From an uncultured Lachnospiraceae bacterium (lineage in GTDB: Bacteria > Bacillota > Clostridia > Lachnospirales > Lachnospiraceae): a DNA stretch of 64,000 nt. Each line of letters begins with the position of its first letter. Position 1 is the stretch's first letter. A program made the position numbers and the translations under genes. The stretch covers positions 7,492 through 71,491 of the forward strand of contig URQQ01000017.1 in assembly GCA_900549995.1 (NCBI GenBank), written 5' to 3'. Positions 24,703 through 33,855 of this stretch are shown here, piece by piece. The notes under the pieces are model-generated. The model did not search any database, had not been told where the DNA came from, and worked only from the letters and a program-made list of their open reading frames with translations.

Positions 24703-25839
24703 ATGAGGAAAGCATTTATCTGTCCAACAAAGTATGTACAAGGTGAAAATGAAATTTTAAATCTGGGATATTTTGTCCAGACATTTGGAAAGTCAGCTTT
24801 GCTGATCGCACACCCGGATGATGTTGCACGTGTTAAAGAGAAACTTGATGCAACCAGTGAGAAATTTGGAGTTACATTTATTGAAAGTGGATTCACAGGG
24901 GAGTGTTCACGCCAGGAAGTTGCAAGATTACAGAAGGTAGCAGAAGAGAACAGCTGTGCCTGCACGATCGGCCTTGGCGGAGGAAAAGCAATTGATACGG
25001 CAAAATGTGTTGCAGAAGGCGAGGCATTAATTATTGTTCCGACGATTGCAGCGACAGATGCGCCGACAAGCCATTCAGCAGTCCTCTATACTCCGGAAGG
25101 TGCATTTGATGATTATGCATACTTTAAGCAGAGCCCGAGCGTTGTTATGATTGATACAACTGTCATTGCGCAGGCACCGGTAAGATTTTTGATTTCAGGC
25201 ATGGGTGATGCAATTTCTACTTATTTTGAGGCACGGGCAACTTCAAAATCATATTCAAATGTCAATGCAGGACTTCCATGTGGAGTGCGGGAAGGAATGT
25301 GTGGGGCGGCAAGAGGAACAAATGCAGCGCTTGCACTGGCAAAACTGTGTTATGAAACATTGTTAAGCGATGGAAGAAAGGCAAAAGAAGCCTGTGAATG
25401 CAATAAAGTAACGCCGGCTCTTGAAAATATAATCGAGACAAATATTCTGTTATCAGGACTTGGATTTGAGAGTGCGGGCCTTGGCGGAGCACATGCGATC
25501 CATGACGGACTCACCATTCTGGAAGGGACACATAAGTATTTCCACGGTGAAAAAGTTGCATTTGGAACAGTTGCACAGCTGGTACTCGAGAATGCGCCGA
25601 CAGAAGAACTGGAGACGGTACTTGAATTCTGTACAGATCTTGGACTTCCGGTGTGTCTGGCTGATATCGGTGTAGATACAATTTCTGAGGAAGAGCTGAT
25701 GGCAGTGGCCGAGAAAGCATGTATTCCGGAAGAATCAATCCATGCAATGCCATTCCCTGTAGATGTAGAATCTGTTGCGGCAGCAATTATCACAGCAGAT
25801 AAAATCGGAGCAGAGTATAAGGCAAAGAGAGGTAAATAG
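24703..25839 (+). CDS. gldA: Glycerol dehydrogenase (iron/zinc-dependent ADH family)
   Basis: 378 residues. It oxidises glycerol to dihydroxyacetone with NAD+. The NAD-binding GLGGGKAIDTAK is at residues 90-101 and PTIAATDAPTS follows. Metal ligands are probably Asp169 in GMGDAIS, a histidine of GGAHAIHDGL (264 or 267) and His281 in HGEKVAFG, all intact. The ATG at 24703 follows TGGAGG. The stop is directly followed by the DHA kinase ATG, so the product passes to the next enzyme of the same transcript. Probably controlled by the divergent PocR/AraC protein. Confidence 0.93.
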   Translation: MRKAFICPTKYVQGENEILNLGYFVQTFGKSALLIAHPDDVARVKEKLDATSEKFGVTFIESGFTGECSRQEVARLQKVAEENSCACTIGLGGGKAIDTAKCVAEGEALIIVPTIAATDAPTSHSAVLYTPEGAFDDYAYFKQSPSVVMIDTTVIAQAPVRFLISGMGDAISTYFEARATSKSYSNVNAGLPCGVREGMCGAARGTNAALALAKLCYETLLSDGRKAKEACECNKVTPALENIIETNILLSGLGFESAGLGGAHAIHDGLTILEGTHKYFHGEKVAFGTVAQLVLENAPTEELETVLEFCTDLGLPVCLADIGVDTISEEELMAVAEKACIPEESIHAMPFPVDVESVAAAIITADKIGAEYKAKRGK

Positions 25840-25840
25840 G

Positions 25841-27601
25841 ATGAAAAAAATTATCAATCAGCCGGAGACGGTAGTGATAGAGATGTGCAACGGAATCGCC
25901 GCTGCACATCCGGAAATAGAATTACTGAGAAAATATAAAGTGTTGAAAAAGAAAACGATCAATCAGGAGAAAGTAACTCTGATCAGCGGAGGCGGAAGCG
26001 GACATGAGCCGGCACATGCAGGATTTGTCGGGAAAGGCATGCTGGATGCGGCTGTCTGCGGAGATGTGTTTGCTTCACCATCCCAGATACAGGTCTATAA
26101 AGCAATCAAAGAGACGGCAGGGAATAAGGGGACACTTCTGATTGTCAAGAACTACAGCGGTGACATTATGAATTTCAAAAATGCCGCTCATCTGGCAGCA
26201 GAGGATGGAATTGCGGTAGATTATATCAAAGTAGACGATGATGTTGCTGTGAAAGACAGTCTGTATACGGTAGGACACCGCGGGGTAGCAGGAACGGTTC
26301 TCGTACATAAGATTGCAGGTGCGGCTGCGGAAGCAGGGGCCAACTTAAAAGAAGTGAAGCGGATTGCCGGCAAAGCAGTTCAGAATGTAAAAAGCATCGG
26401 ATTTGCATTTTCATCCTGTACAGTTCCGGCGAAAGGAACACCGACATTTAATCTTGCCGACGATGAGATGGAATATGGAGTCGGAATTCACGGAGAACCT
26501 GGAATTCAGAGAGAAAAAGCAGCTACTGCGGATGAACTGGCAGAGCGCATGGCAGATACGTTGCTGAAAGAACTGAAAGTGGAAGCGGGATGTACGGACG
26601 AACTGGCACTTCTTGTGAATGGATTCGGGGCAACTCCTCTGCAGGAATTATATCTGTTTAACAATTCCGTCCTGAAAGTCCTGTCTGAGAGAAACTTAAA
26701 TGTAAGCAGAGTTTTTGTAGGCAATTACATGACAAGTATCGATATGGAAGGTGCGTCGCTTTCCATCCTTAAAATGGATGAAGAGTTGAAAAAATACCTC
26801 ACGGCTCCGTCGGATGCTCCGGCATTCAAAGTAAGCGGAACGGAGGAAGATATCCACTACGAAGCGCTTGTGGCAGATGATCCGCAGGAAGAGGGGAATG
26901 TAAGCTATGAAGCAGAGACAGATGCCTCCTGTGCGGTGATTCAGGATGAAAAATTATCACTCGATAATATGATCTACCTTGTAGATAAGATGAGCGAAGT
27001 GATCATAGAAAACGAAGTGCCGTTCTGTGAACTCGACTCTCATGCAGGCGATGGTGACTTCGGAATGAGTGTTGCTAAGGGATTTAAGCAGCTGAAAAAA
27101 GAATGGAAAGGGATTCTGGCTGAAAATATTACGACAATCGGACAGTTCCTGGAGGAATGTTCCCTCGTGATCATGGAATACTGCGGAGGAGCAAGCGGTC
27201 CAATCTGGGGTTCCGCATTCCGGGCTGCAGGCAAATGCGCCGGCAGTAAAGCAGAACTTACGGCAGAAGAATTTGCTGAGATGATGCAGGCAGCAGTCAA
27301 AGGAATACAGGATACCGGAGAACGCTCTTTTGGACGTGGAGCAGTTGTCGGAGACAAGACGTTGATTGATGCATTGGTACCATGTGCTGATACGTGGTCT
27401 TCGGAGGCCGGAAAGATGGCTCTTGCAGAAATCTTTGCGAAGGCAGCCAAAGCAGCAGTGGACGGTGCGAAAGCTACTGAGAAGATTGTGGCACGTATGG
27501 GAAGAGCTGGAACCGTCGGTGAGAGAAGTATTGGATATCCGGATGCAGGTGCATATGGCCTGGGTGTGATCTTTACCAGACTTAGTGAATCAATAAAATA
27601 A
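25841..27601 (+). CDS. dhaK: Dihydroxyacetone kinase, DhaK-DhaL fusion
   Basis: 586 residues. The N-terminal DhaK domain (about 1-330) has SGGGSGHEPAHAGFVGKGM and the substrate-binding histidine (His217) in GVGIHGEPG. The C-terminal DhaL domain (about 375-586) has the metal-ATP signature LDSHAGDGDFGMSVAKGF. Joining both in one chain is typical of ATP-dependent kinases, as opposed to the three-part PTS-dependent DhaKLM system; no DhaM gene is nearby. It phosphorylates dihydroxyacetone to DHAP for glycolysis. The start is one base after the gldA stop. Confidence 0.93.
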   Translation: MKKIINQPETVVIEMCNGIAAAHPEIELLRKYKVLKKKTINQEKVTLISGGGSGHEPAHAGFVGKGMLDAAVCGDVFASPSQIQVYKAIKETAGNKGTLLIVKNYSGDIMNFKNAAHLAAEDGIAVDYIKVDDDVAVKDSLYTVGHRGVAGTVLVHKIAGAAAEAGANLKEVKRIAGKAVQNVKSIGFAFSSCTVPAKGTPTFNLADDEMEYGVGIHGEPGIQREKAATADELAERMADTLLKELKVEAGCTDELALLVNGFGATPLQELYLFNNSVLKVLSERNLNVSRVFVGNYMTSIDMEGASLSILKMDEELKKYLTAPSDAPAFKVSGTEEDIHYEALVADDPQEEGNVSYEAETDASCAVIQDEKLSLDNMIYLVDKMSEVIIENEVPFCELDSHAGDGDFGMSVAKGFKQLKKEWKGILAENITTIGQFLEECSLVIMEYCGGASGPIWGSAFRAAGKCAGSKAELTAEEFAEMMQAAVKGIQDTGERSFGRGAVVGDKTLIDALVPCADTWSSEAGKMALAEIFAKAAKAAVDGAKATEKIVARMGRAGTVGERSIGYPDAGAYGLGVIFTRLSESIK

Positions 27602-27614
27602 ATAAGAATGAGAA

Positions 27615-27653
27615 CTTCTGTATTGTCAGTGCATAGCACGGACGATACAGAAG
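27615..27653 (+). terminator. Hairpin, probable terminator of the glycerol operon
   Basis: A 13-bp imperfect stem CTTCTGTATTGTC/GACGATACAGAAG follows the kinase stop by 14 bases. The downstream T-run is poor (CTGCTTT), so termination may be inefficient. Confidence 0.5.
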
Positions 27654-27669
27654 CTGCTTTAAAAAAATG

Positions 27670-27700
27670 TTGACTTTTATACAAAAGTATGAAATATTAT
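27670..27700 (+). promoter_or_regulatory. Promoter overlapping a MarR-type palindrome
   Basis: TTGACT at 27670 and TATTAT at 27695 are spaced by 19 bases. The inverted repeat ACTTTTATACAAAAGT (27673-27688) covers the -35 end and spacer. It is a natural site for the MarR protein encoded at 29687. Confidence 0.45.
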
Positions 27701-27758
27701 GATTAATAGTTTCCAAGGCGAACAATAAAGATTCAAAAGGAAAATAAGGAGAGAAAAA

Positions 27759-29603
27759 ATGAGTGAAAACAAAAGGAAAAAGAGGGCAGTCAGATGGTGT
27801 GGAATCGCAATCTTATTTATGATTGTAAGTATGCTTGGAACATCGTTTATTCAGACATCCGGGGGCAGGGTGAAGGTGAAGAAGCTGCAGTTTGAAACAA
27901 CCATGGGTTATGAAATGAGCGGCTTATTATTGAAACCTGAGACAGCAACAGCCGGGCAGAAGGCTCCGGCGGTGATTGCCTGCCACGGGATGTACAACAA
28001 CAAAGAGATGATGGATATTGATTATGTAGAACTTTCAAGGAGAGGATTCGTCGTTCTTGCGATTGACATGTTTTCGCATGGAAATTCAGAAAATTTGGTG
28101 ACGGAAGACGCTCTTCCTATGGGAGTTGCGGAAGCACTGAAAATGATCAGCACACTGGATTATGTAGATACCGGACGGATCGGTGTCACGGGACATTCGA
28201 TGGGAGGCATGAACTGTGACGTGGCGACACTTATGGACAATCAGAATGAGACTCCTCTGGTGTCCGCATTGCTTTTAAACAGTTGTTTCGCAACATACAG
28301 CGATGCCGAGACGAAGGAATATATCAATGCGTACGGAAACAGAGATGTCGGAATCATTGCAGGAAAGTATGATGAATTTTTATTCAAAGAAGTAAACAGG
28401 GATGGAGCCGAAACTTTGGCAAAGGACTTCATAAAATCGGATAACGCCCAGTCATTTTTGAACTTCGGAAACAGCCCGGATGAGGGAGAGATGAGAAAAG
28501 CCAATACCGTATATGAGGAGTCTGTCGGTGGAAAAGACGCCATGCGTGTAATCTATAATCCAGGTATTACACATCCGTGGTCGCTCTTTTCCAGGAAATC
28601 GGCTGAGGCGTCGATCGAATTTTTCGACAGGGCACTGGAATCACCGAATCCGATAGCGGCGTCAAATCAGGTATGGCAACTGAAACAACTATTTAATCTT
28701 CTGGGACTTATCGGGCTTGGAATATTTGCCCTGAATTTTACGATTGTATTGGTTCATAAGCCAATGTTTGCCGGACTTTGCATGGAAGAGGAGGCGGCGC
28801 CGAGGGTTTTGCCTAAGAAGAGAAAAATGTGGTTATGGGGAACGGCAATTGCCGGCATGATCATCAGTACAGTCTTATATCTTCCGATTGTGATACTCGC
28901 AAGAAGTTCGGACAATGGAAAAGTTTTGTTCGCACAGAATTCAACATTTGGAATCGCTCTATGGGCAGCAGCATGCGGAGGGCTTATCATTTTGGGACTT
29001 TTGATTACATCCGGAGCGGAGAAAGAAAATTCAAAGCTCTTCCTGGCGGAAACAGGGTTGATAATAAGTCTGAAACAACTGGGAAAAACAATTATTCTGG
29101 CATTGACTGCCGTGGGAACAACGTATCTTTGGGTATTTGCTGCAGATTATTTTTTCAAAACAGATTTCCGTATCTGGGTGCTTGCCGCGAAAGCATTTAC
29201 CGTGGATAAAGCGGCAGTGATATTGTTTCCGAATGCAGTATTATTCATGATTTTCTATATTGCAAGTTCAGTTTCTGTCAATTGTTTTCATTACTATGAA
29301 TCAGACGATAAGAAACATAAGAGAATGAATACATTTGTACAGGCACTCTTTGCGGTACTGCCATCTTTGATCCTGGTTGTTCTTCAGTACGTCCACCTGC
29401 GTGCCACAGGCAGTGTGCTTTTTGCAGAGAATAATGCCCATTCCTATATACTGTGGCTCTTTCCGATGATTGTCATGATCCCGGCTTCTGTAGTGATCAG
29501 CAGAAAAATATACCGGGAGACAAGGAATCCATATCTGCCGGGAATCATCAATGCGCTGCTGATTACAATCATCAGCTGTGTCAATACAGTGACCTGGGGG
29601 TAG
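27759..29603 (+). CDS. Membrane-bound alpha/beta hydrolase
   Basis: 614 residues. One N-terminal helix (WCGIAILFMIVSMLG) is followed by an extracytoplasmic alpha/beta-hydrolase domain of about 250 residues. Its nucleophile elbow is GHSMGG with Ser147, its oxyanion region VIACHGMYNNKE, and a likely catalytic histidine lies in ITHPW. About eight transmembrane helices fill the rest (residues 305-614). Membrane-embedded tails of this size on a hydrolase are uncommon. The substrate is unknown; ester or peptide hydrolysis of an antimicrobial or lipid is possible. Starts behind AAGGAGAG. The MarR gene follows with its own candidate promoter. Confidence 0.75.
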   Translation: MSENKRKKRAVRWCGIAILFMIVSMLGTSFIQTSGGRVKVKKLQFETTMGYEMSGLLLKPETATAGQKAPAVIACHGMYNNKEMMDIDYVELSRRGFVVLAIDMFSHGNSENLVTEDALPMGVAEALKMISTLDYVDTGRIGVTGHSMGGMNCDVATLMDNQNETPLVSALLLNSCFATYSDAETKEYINAYGNRDVGIIAGKYDEFLFKEVNRDGAETLAKDFIKSDNAQSFLNFGNSPDEGEMRKANTVYEESVGGKDAMRVIYNPGITHPWSLFSRKSAEASIEFFDRALESPNPIAASNQVWQLKQLFNLLGLIGLGIFALNFTIVLVHKPMFAGLCMEEEAAPRVLPKKRKMWLWGTAIAGMIISTVLYLPIVILARSSDNGKVLFAQNSTFGIALWAAACGGLIILGLLITSGAEKENSKLFLAETGLIISLKQLGKTIILALTAVGTTYLWVFAADYFFKTDFRIWVLAAKAFTVDKAAVILFPNAVLFMIFYIASSVSVNCFHYYESDDKKHKRMNTFVQALFAVLPSLILVVLQYVHLRATGSVLFAENNAHSYILWLFPMIVMIPASVVISRKIYRETRNPYLPGIINALLITIISCVNTVTWG

Positions 29604-29626
29604 GATATGGATCTTCGCCCATTTTC

Positions 29627-29655
29627 TTGAATAACCTCGCTGGTTTTGATATACT
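29627..29655 (+). promoter_or_regulatory. Candidate sigma-A promoter for the MarR gene
   Basis: TTGAAT at 29627 and TATACT at 29650 with a 17-base spacer, 32 bases upstream of the ATG at 29687. Confidence 0.5.
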
Positions 29656-29686
29656 CAGTACAGGAAAATGAATGGAGGACGCATAG

Positions 29687-30196
29687 ATGAAACTTGAATG
29701 GATGGGGCAGCACCGGGAGTTTGTTGAAAAAATAATTAAATTTGGCAATTCATATGCCAAGGCTTATAAAAGTGAGCATTACTATAATACCCCGATCGCG
29801 TTTTCAGCGTCCCAGCTTCAGGTGCTGGAGTATATTCTGGAAAATGAAGAGAGATCTGATAATATGATGGAAATTGCGTACAGGCTTGGAATCTCCAAAA
29901 GTACATTGTCCAAGCATGTAAAGAAAATGGTGGAAAAAGGATTGCTGGAAAAATATCATACCAGTGACAACAAAAAGGATGTCATCATAAAAGTATCAGA
30001 TTTCGGAAAAGAGATATATAAAATCTATGCAGAGTTTGCTTATGAAACCGCATTTAAAAGGATCTTTGAAATACTGGATGATGTTCCAAGGGAATACCTG
30101 GATAAATTCACAGATGTGTTGGATCTGGCGTCAGAATTGACAGATATAAAAGAGGAGAAACCAAAAAAAAGTGTGGAACTGATCAGAATTGAATAG
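29687..30196 (+). CDS. MarR-family transcriptional regulator
   Basis: 169 residues with a winged helix: SASQLQVLEYILENEE, then the recognition region MMEIAYRLGISKSTLSKHVKKMVEKGLLEKY and a wing (SDNKKDVIIKVSDFG). Long helices at both ends form the MarR dimer interface. Such proteins usually repress a neighbouring gene and are released by a small phenolic or oxidant. The palindrome at 27673 upstream of the hydrolase is a candidate target. Starts behind TGGAGGACG and is followed by a terminator. Confidence 0.88.
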   Translation: MKLEWMGQHREFVEKIIKFGNSYAKAYKSEHYYNTPIAFSASQLQVLEYILENEERSDNMMEIAYRLGISKSTLSKHVKKMVEKGLLEKYHTSDNKKDVIIKVSDFGKEIYKIYAEFAYETAFKRIFEILDDVPREYLDKFTDVLDLASELTDIKEEKPKKSVELIRIE

Positions 30197-30225
30197 AAAT
30201 TGTGGCAAACTCTTTGGAGTAAAAT

Positions 30226-30271
30226 CCGAAGCATCATCCGTGGATGGCGGTGGATGATGCTTCGGGTTTTT
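30226..30271. terminator. Strong rho-independent terminator between convergent genes
   Basis: A perfect 14-bp stem CCGAAGCATCATCC/GGATGATGCTTCGG with a 12-base loop is followed by GTTTTT. Confidence 0.92.
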
Positions 30272-30298
30272 AATATTCTGGTTCTATTTTTTGGAAGA

Positions 30299-31486
30299 TC
30301 AGCATTTTGTGAAATACATGGAAATTCCCTGCCCGCCTCCGATGCACATGCTGATCATAGCGTCTTTTTTATCAGTGTGCATCAGTTCGTAGAGAACTTT
30401 TACAGTTAAAATACATCCGGTAGCACCAATCGGATGGCCGATGGAGATTCCGCCGCCGTAAATATTTACTTTTTCCATATCCAGATTCAGGTCTCTGCTC
30501 ACTGCGAATGCCTGGCTTGCGAACGCTTCATTGATTTCGAACATATCGATTTCTCTCAGGTTCAGGCCAAGTTTGCCAGCCAGTTTTTCGCTGGAAAGCT
30601 TTGGAGCGTATCCCATGACGCTTCCGTCATTCCCGGCTACGGCGTAGCCCTTAATGGAAAGAATAGGGGTAACGCCTAGGCTCTCGGCTTTTTCTCTGGA
30701 CATTAAGACAACTGCTGCAGCGCCGTCATTTAAGCTTGACGCATTGCCGGCGGTGACAGTTCCGTTTTCTACAAAGCATGGTTTCAATCTTTGAAGTTTT
30801 TCGATGGTCAATCCTTTTCTTGGTCCCTCATCGGTATCGAATACGGTGATATTTCCCTTCCGGTCTTTCAGCTCTACCGGGAGGATCTCATCTTTGAAAA
30901 CGCCGGACTCAATTGCTTTCAGGGCACGCATATGGCTTTCTAATGCGAATGCATCCTGTTCCTCGCGGGTTACGTGATATTTTTCGGCTACATTTTCGGC
31001 TGTCACGCCGTTGTGGTATGGTCCAAGAGGCCAGGTTAAGATGTCAATGACACCGTCCTCGAAAGATTTATGTCCCATCCTTGCGCCCCAGCGTGCATCT
31101 TTTACATAGTAAGGCAGCTGAGAGATATTCTCAGAACCTGCGGCTACAACGACATCTGCGAATCCTGTCTGGATTTCCATCACGCCATCAGCAATGGCCT
31201 GAAGCCCGGAACCGCACTGCCGGTTCACAGAATAGGAAGTGGTTTCTTCAGGCAGCCCGGCTTTCAGGCTGACCGCTCTGGCGATGAATCCGTTCTCTGC
31301 GATCTGTCCGACTTGTCCGACAATGACTTCATCTACTTCATTTCCGTTAATATTGGCACGCTTTACCGCTTCTTTTACGACCATTGCGCCCATGTCAATT
31401 GCTGAGATATCTTTTAAACTTCCGCCGTAGGATCCGACCGGAAGCCTTGCACCACTTACGATTACTACTTCTTTTAAATTCTCCAT
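30299..31486 (-). CDS. Acetyl-CoA acetyltransferase (thiolase)
   Basis: 395 residues, the normal size. Acyl-enzyme cysteine Cys91 lies in NRQCGSGLQA, the catalytic histidine in GHPIGATG and the second cysteine in MCIGGGQG near the C-terminus; the NEAFA motif is also present. It condenses or cleaves acyl-CoA and acetyl-CoA. It is the last gene of a minus-strand operon with an SDR, CoA-transferase and acyl-CoA ligase, consistent with thiolytic cleavage of a 3-ketoacyl-CoA made by the SDR. Starts behind GGAGGATGA. Confidence 0.93.
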   Translation of the reverse strand: MENLKEVVIVSGARLPVGSYGGSLKDISAIDMGAMVVKEAVKRANINGNEVDEVIVGQVGQIAENGFIARAVSLKAGLPEETTSYSVNRQCGSGLQAIADGVMEIQTGFADVVVAAGSENISQLPYYVKDARWGARMGHKSFEDGVIDILTWPLGPYHNGVTAENVAEKYHVTREEQDAFALESHMRALKAIESGVFKDEILPVELKDRKGNITVFDTDEGPRKGLTIEKLQRLKPCFVENGTVTAGNASSLNDGAAAVVLMSREKAESLGVTPILSIKGYAVAGNDGSVMGYAPKLSSEKLAGKLGLNLREIDMFEINEAFASQAFAVSRDLNLDMEKVNIYGGGISIGHPIGATGCILTVKVLYELMHTDKKDAMISMCIGGGQGISMYFTKC

Positions 31487-31503
31487 TGATTCATCCTCCG
31501 TTC

Positions 31504-32241
31504 TTACAGAATCATTCCGCCACCGACATTTAATACTTCACCGGTGATGTAATTGGCCTCGTCAGATGAAAGGAATGCAACAAGATTCGCAACATCTGAT
31601 GGCTTGCCGGCTCTTCCCATTGGAATCTTGCCAACCATGATATCCCAGACTTTCTCAGGCACACCTCTGGTCATGTCTGTCTCGATAAATCCCGGGCAGA
31701 TGGCATTACAGGTGACTCCTTTTTTAGCCAGTTCTCTGGATGCTGTTTTGGTAAGCCCTACAACCCCCGCTTTGGAAGCAGCATAATTTGCCTGTCCGAT
31801 ATTGCCAAGCCAGCTGGCAGAAGCAATGTTGATGATGGCGCCCGCTCCTTTTTCTCTTAAAATCTGAGATGCACACTGAACAGAGAAGAAAGTTCCGGTT
31901 AAGTTTACTGCGATGACCTGGTTCCACTGTTCCACGGACATTTTGTGGAGCATACCGTCTCTGTTGATTCCTGCGTTGTTGACAACCACATCCAGTGTGC
32001 CAAACTGATCAAGTGTGAAGTCATACATTGCTTTTACTTCCTCCTGCACTGCGATGTTGCATGCGAATGCTTTGGCTGTCCCGCTGGATGCCTCAATTTC
32101 CGCTACTGTTTCTGATGCCGTCTCAAGAGTGATGTCGGCAACGATTACTTTCGCACCTTCTTTTGCAAGTTTCAGGGCAATTCCTTTTCCTAATCCACGG
32201 CCGGCTCCGGTTACAATTGCTACTTTGTTTTCCAGTCTCAT
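31504..32241 (-). CDS. FabG-like short-chain dehydrogenase/reductase (3-oxoacyl or 3-hydroxyacyl)
   Basis: 245 residues. Cofactor motif VTGAGRGLGKG, NNAG at the fourth strand, and catalytic Ser and YAASK tetrad members are all present. The C-terminal NVGGGMIL is typical of FabG/PhaB reductases. Between a CoA-transferase and a thiolase gene the likely substrate is a 3-hydroxyacyl-CoA/3-ketoacyl-CoA pair; NADH or NADPH preference is not clear. The gene is 12 bases from the CoA-transferase stop, behind AGGAGGAAAAG. Confidence 0.9.
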   Translation of the reverse strand: MRLENKVAIVTGAGRGLGKGIALKLAKEGAKVIVADITLETASETVAEIEASSGTAKAFACNIAVQEEVKAMYDFTLDQFGTLDVVVNNAGINRDGMLHKMSVEQWNQVIAVNLTGTFFSVQCASQILREKGAGAIINIASASWLGNIGQANYAASKAGVVGLTKTASRELAKKGVTCNAICPGFIETDMTRGVPEKVWDIMVGKIPMGRAGKPSDVANLVAFLSSDEANYITGEVLNVGGGMIL

Positions 32242-32253
32242 GTTCTTTTCCTC

Positions 32254-33855
32254 CTAATTTTGTTTGTTCGTTTCTGATGGTTTCAAAAGATCTTTTAATC
32301 CAAAGGGACCATTTATATTGAAAATGTTTGGATTCATAGTATGTAAATTGGGACTGATCAGCGGTTTAAATTCCATAAGGTCCAAAATCTGTGTCTGGAG
32401 ATCAATTCCGGGTGCAATTTCTGTCAGCACAAAGCCATCTTTGGTCAGTTCAAATACGGCACGTTCTGTCACATAGTGCATTTTCTGTCCTTTTTTTCTT
32501 GCAATTTCTCCGTTGTAGGAGATCTGCTGCAATTGTTTGACAAATTTTATGATCGAACCTTCCTGTATGATCTGAAGTTTTTGGTCATCGAAGGAACATT
32601 TCAGTCCTTTGCCGGTAAATGTGGAGCAGAAAACGACGTGTTTGGCATTCGTGGTGATATCGATAAATCCGCCTGCGCCGGTTGGATTTGGTCCAAGTCT
32701 TGTTGCATTTACATTTCCAAGGGGATCTACCTGTCCGGCACCCATGAATGTGATGTCAACACCTGCGCCATTATAATAGTCAAACTGGTCATCATGTCTT
32801 ACAAGCGCATAATTATTTTTGGCAATTCCGAAATCTACGCCGCCCATGGGAATGCCGCCGTATATTCCGGATTCCACGGTCAGGGTGACGTCCTCTTCCA
32901 CACCTTCTTCGGCAAGGATCGGGCCTACAACATCATTGGGAATACCGGTTCCCACGTTGAGAATATCGTCCTTCGAAAGTTCCATTAACGCGCGGCGTCC
33001 GATCAGTTTGCGAACGGTAAGAGGCAGGGCATCCGAAGCGTCCGAGGGAACTTTGATATCTCCGCAGTAAGCTGGATCAAAGGCGAAACTGTGTGTCTGC
33101 ATGTGATCTGTCTGAGGGTCAGGGCACATGACAACTGCGTCAATAAAGACTCCCGGGACTGTGACACGTTTACAGTGGAGCGTACCGGCTTTTACTTTAT
33201 ACTTGGCCTGGGCAATGACTGTACCGCCATATTTTTTACATGCAAGTACAGCAGAAAATACTTCCAGGCTCATAGCTTCTTCGTCTGTCGTCAGATTTCC
33301 CAATTCATCGACGTAAGTGCCGCGGATGATGCAATAGTCCAGAGGAATCGGTTTGTAGCGCATATACTCCTGGCCGTCAATCGTAAGGACGTCCACAATA
33401 TCAGGGGCATCTTTGGTAAGTTCATTCATTTTACCGCCGTCAAGCCTGGGGTCGATGAAGGTTCCAAGTCCGACTTTGCTGATCTTCCCGGGTTCTCCGC
33501 CTGCCATGCTTCGGAACAGCTGAGCGAATTGTCCCTGAGGCAGGCAGTATGCAAGAAGTTTGTTGCGGGAAATCAGATCCATCATCCGTGGCTGAAGTCC
33601 CCAGTGCCCGCCGATGATACAGGAGAGCATATTCTCGTGTGCAAAATGCTGGATGCCTCGGTCACGGTCGCTTTGTCCGCAGGAGTGGACAAGGGTAAGC
33701 CCGTGCGGACTTCCGGTTTCCAGAAATCTGGCTTCAATTGCCTTCAGTATGGTTTCGGAGGCAGATACAAGTGTCATGCCAATGGTAGCAACAGTGCTTT
33801 CATCTCTGATCAGCAAAGCAGCCTCCGCTCCGGTTAGAAAATCTGGTTTTTTCAT
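32254..33855 (-). CDS. Acyl-CoA:acetate/3-ketoacid CoA-transferase (family I, fused alpha-beta)
   Basis: 533 residues, the fused form. The alpha half contains GTFIDPRLDGGKMN; the beta half contains GIPNDVVG and the glutamate of LTVESGIYGG, which forms the CoA thioester in this family, followed by GAGGFIDI. It moves CoA from an acyl-CoA to a free acid (acetate, propionate or acetoacetate). The start overlaps the ligase stop by four bases (ATGA type), so the two are translationally coupled. Having both a ligase and a CoA-transferase in one operon gives two routes to the CoA ester. Confidence 0.9.
   Translation of the reverse strand: MKKPDFLTGAEAALLIRDESTVATIGMTLVSASETILKAIEARFLETGSPHGLTLVHSCGQSDRDRGIQHFAHENMLSCIIGGHWGLQPRMMDLISRNKLLAYCLPQGQFAQLFRSMAGGEPGKISKVGLGTFIDPRLDGGKMNELTKDAPDIVDVLTIDGQEYMRYKPIPLDYCIIRGTYVDELGNLTTDEEAMSLEVFSAVLACKKYGGTVIAQAKYKVKAGTLHCKRVTVPGVFIDAVVMCPDPQTDHMQTHSFAFDPAYCGDIKVPSDASDALPLTVRKLIGRRALMELSKDDILNVGTGIPNDVVGPILAEEGVEEDVTLTVESGIYGGIPMGGVDFGIAKNNYALVRHDDQFDYYNGAGVDITFMGAGQVDPLGNVNATRLGPNPTGAGGFIDITTNAKHVVFCSTFTGKGLKCSFDDQKLQIIQEGSIIKFVKQLQQISYNGEIARKKGQKMHYVTERAVFELTKDGFVLTEIAPGIDLQTQILDLMEFKPLISPNLHTMNPNIFNINGPFGLKDLLKPSETNKQN

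Noticed and set aside
33091..33837. Long open frame on the plus strand inside the CoA-transferase gene
   Set aside because: It lies entirely antisense to a well-supported minus-strand CoA-transferase, has no ribosome site and no recognisable protein pattern.
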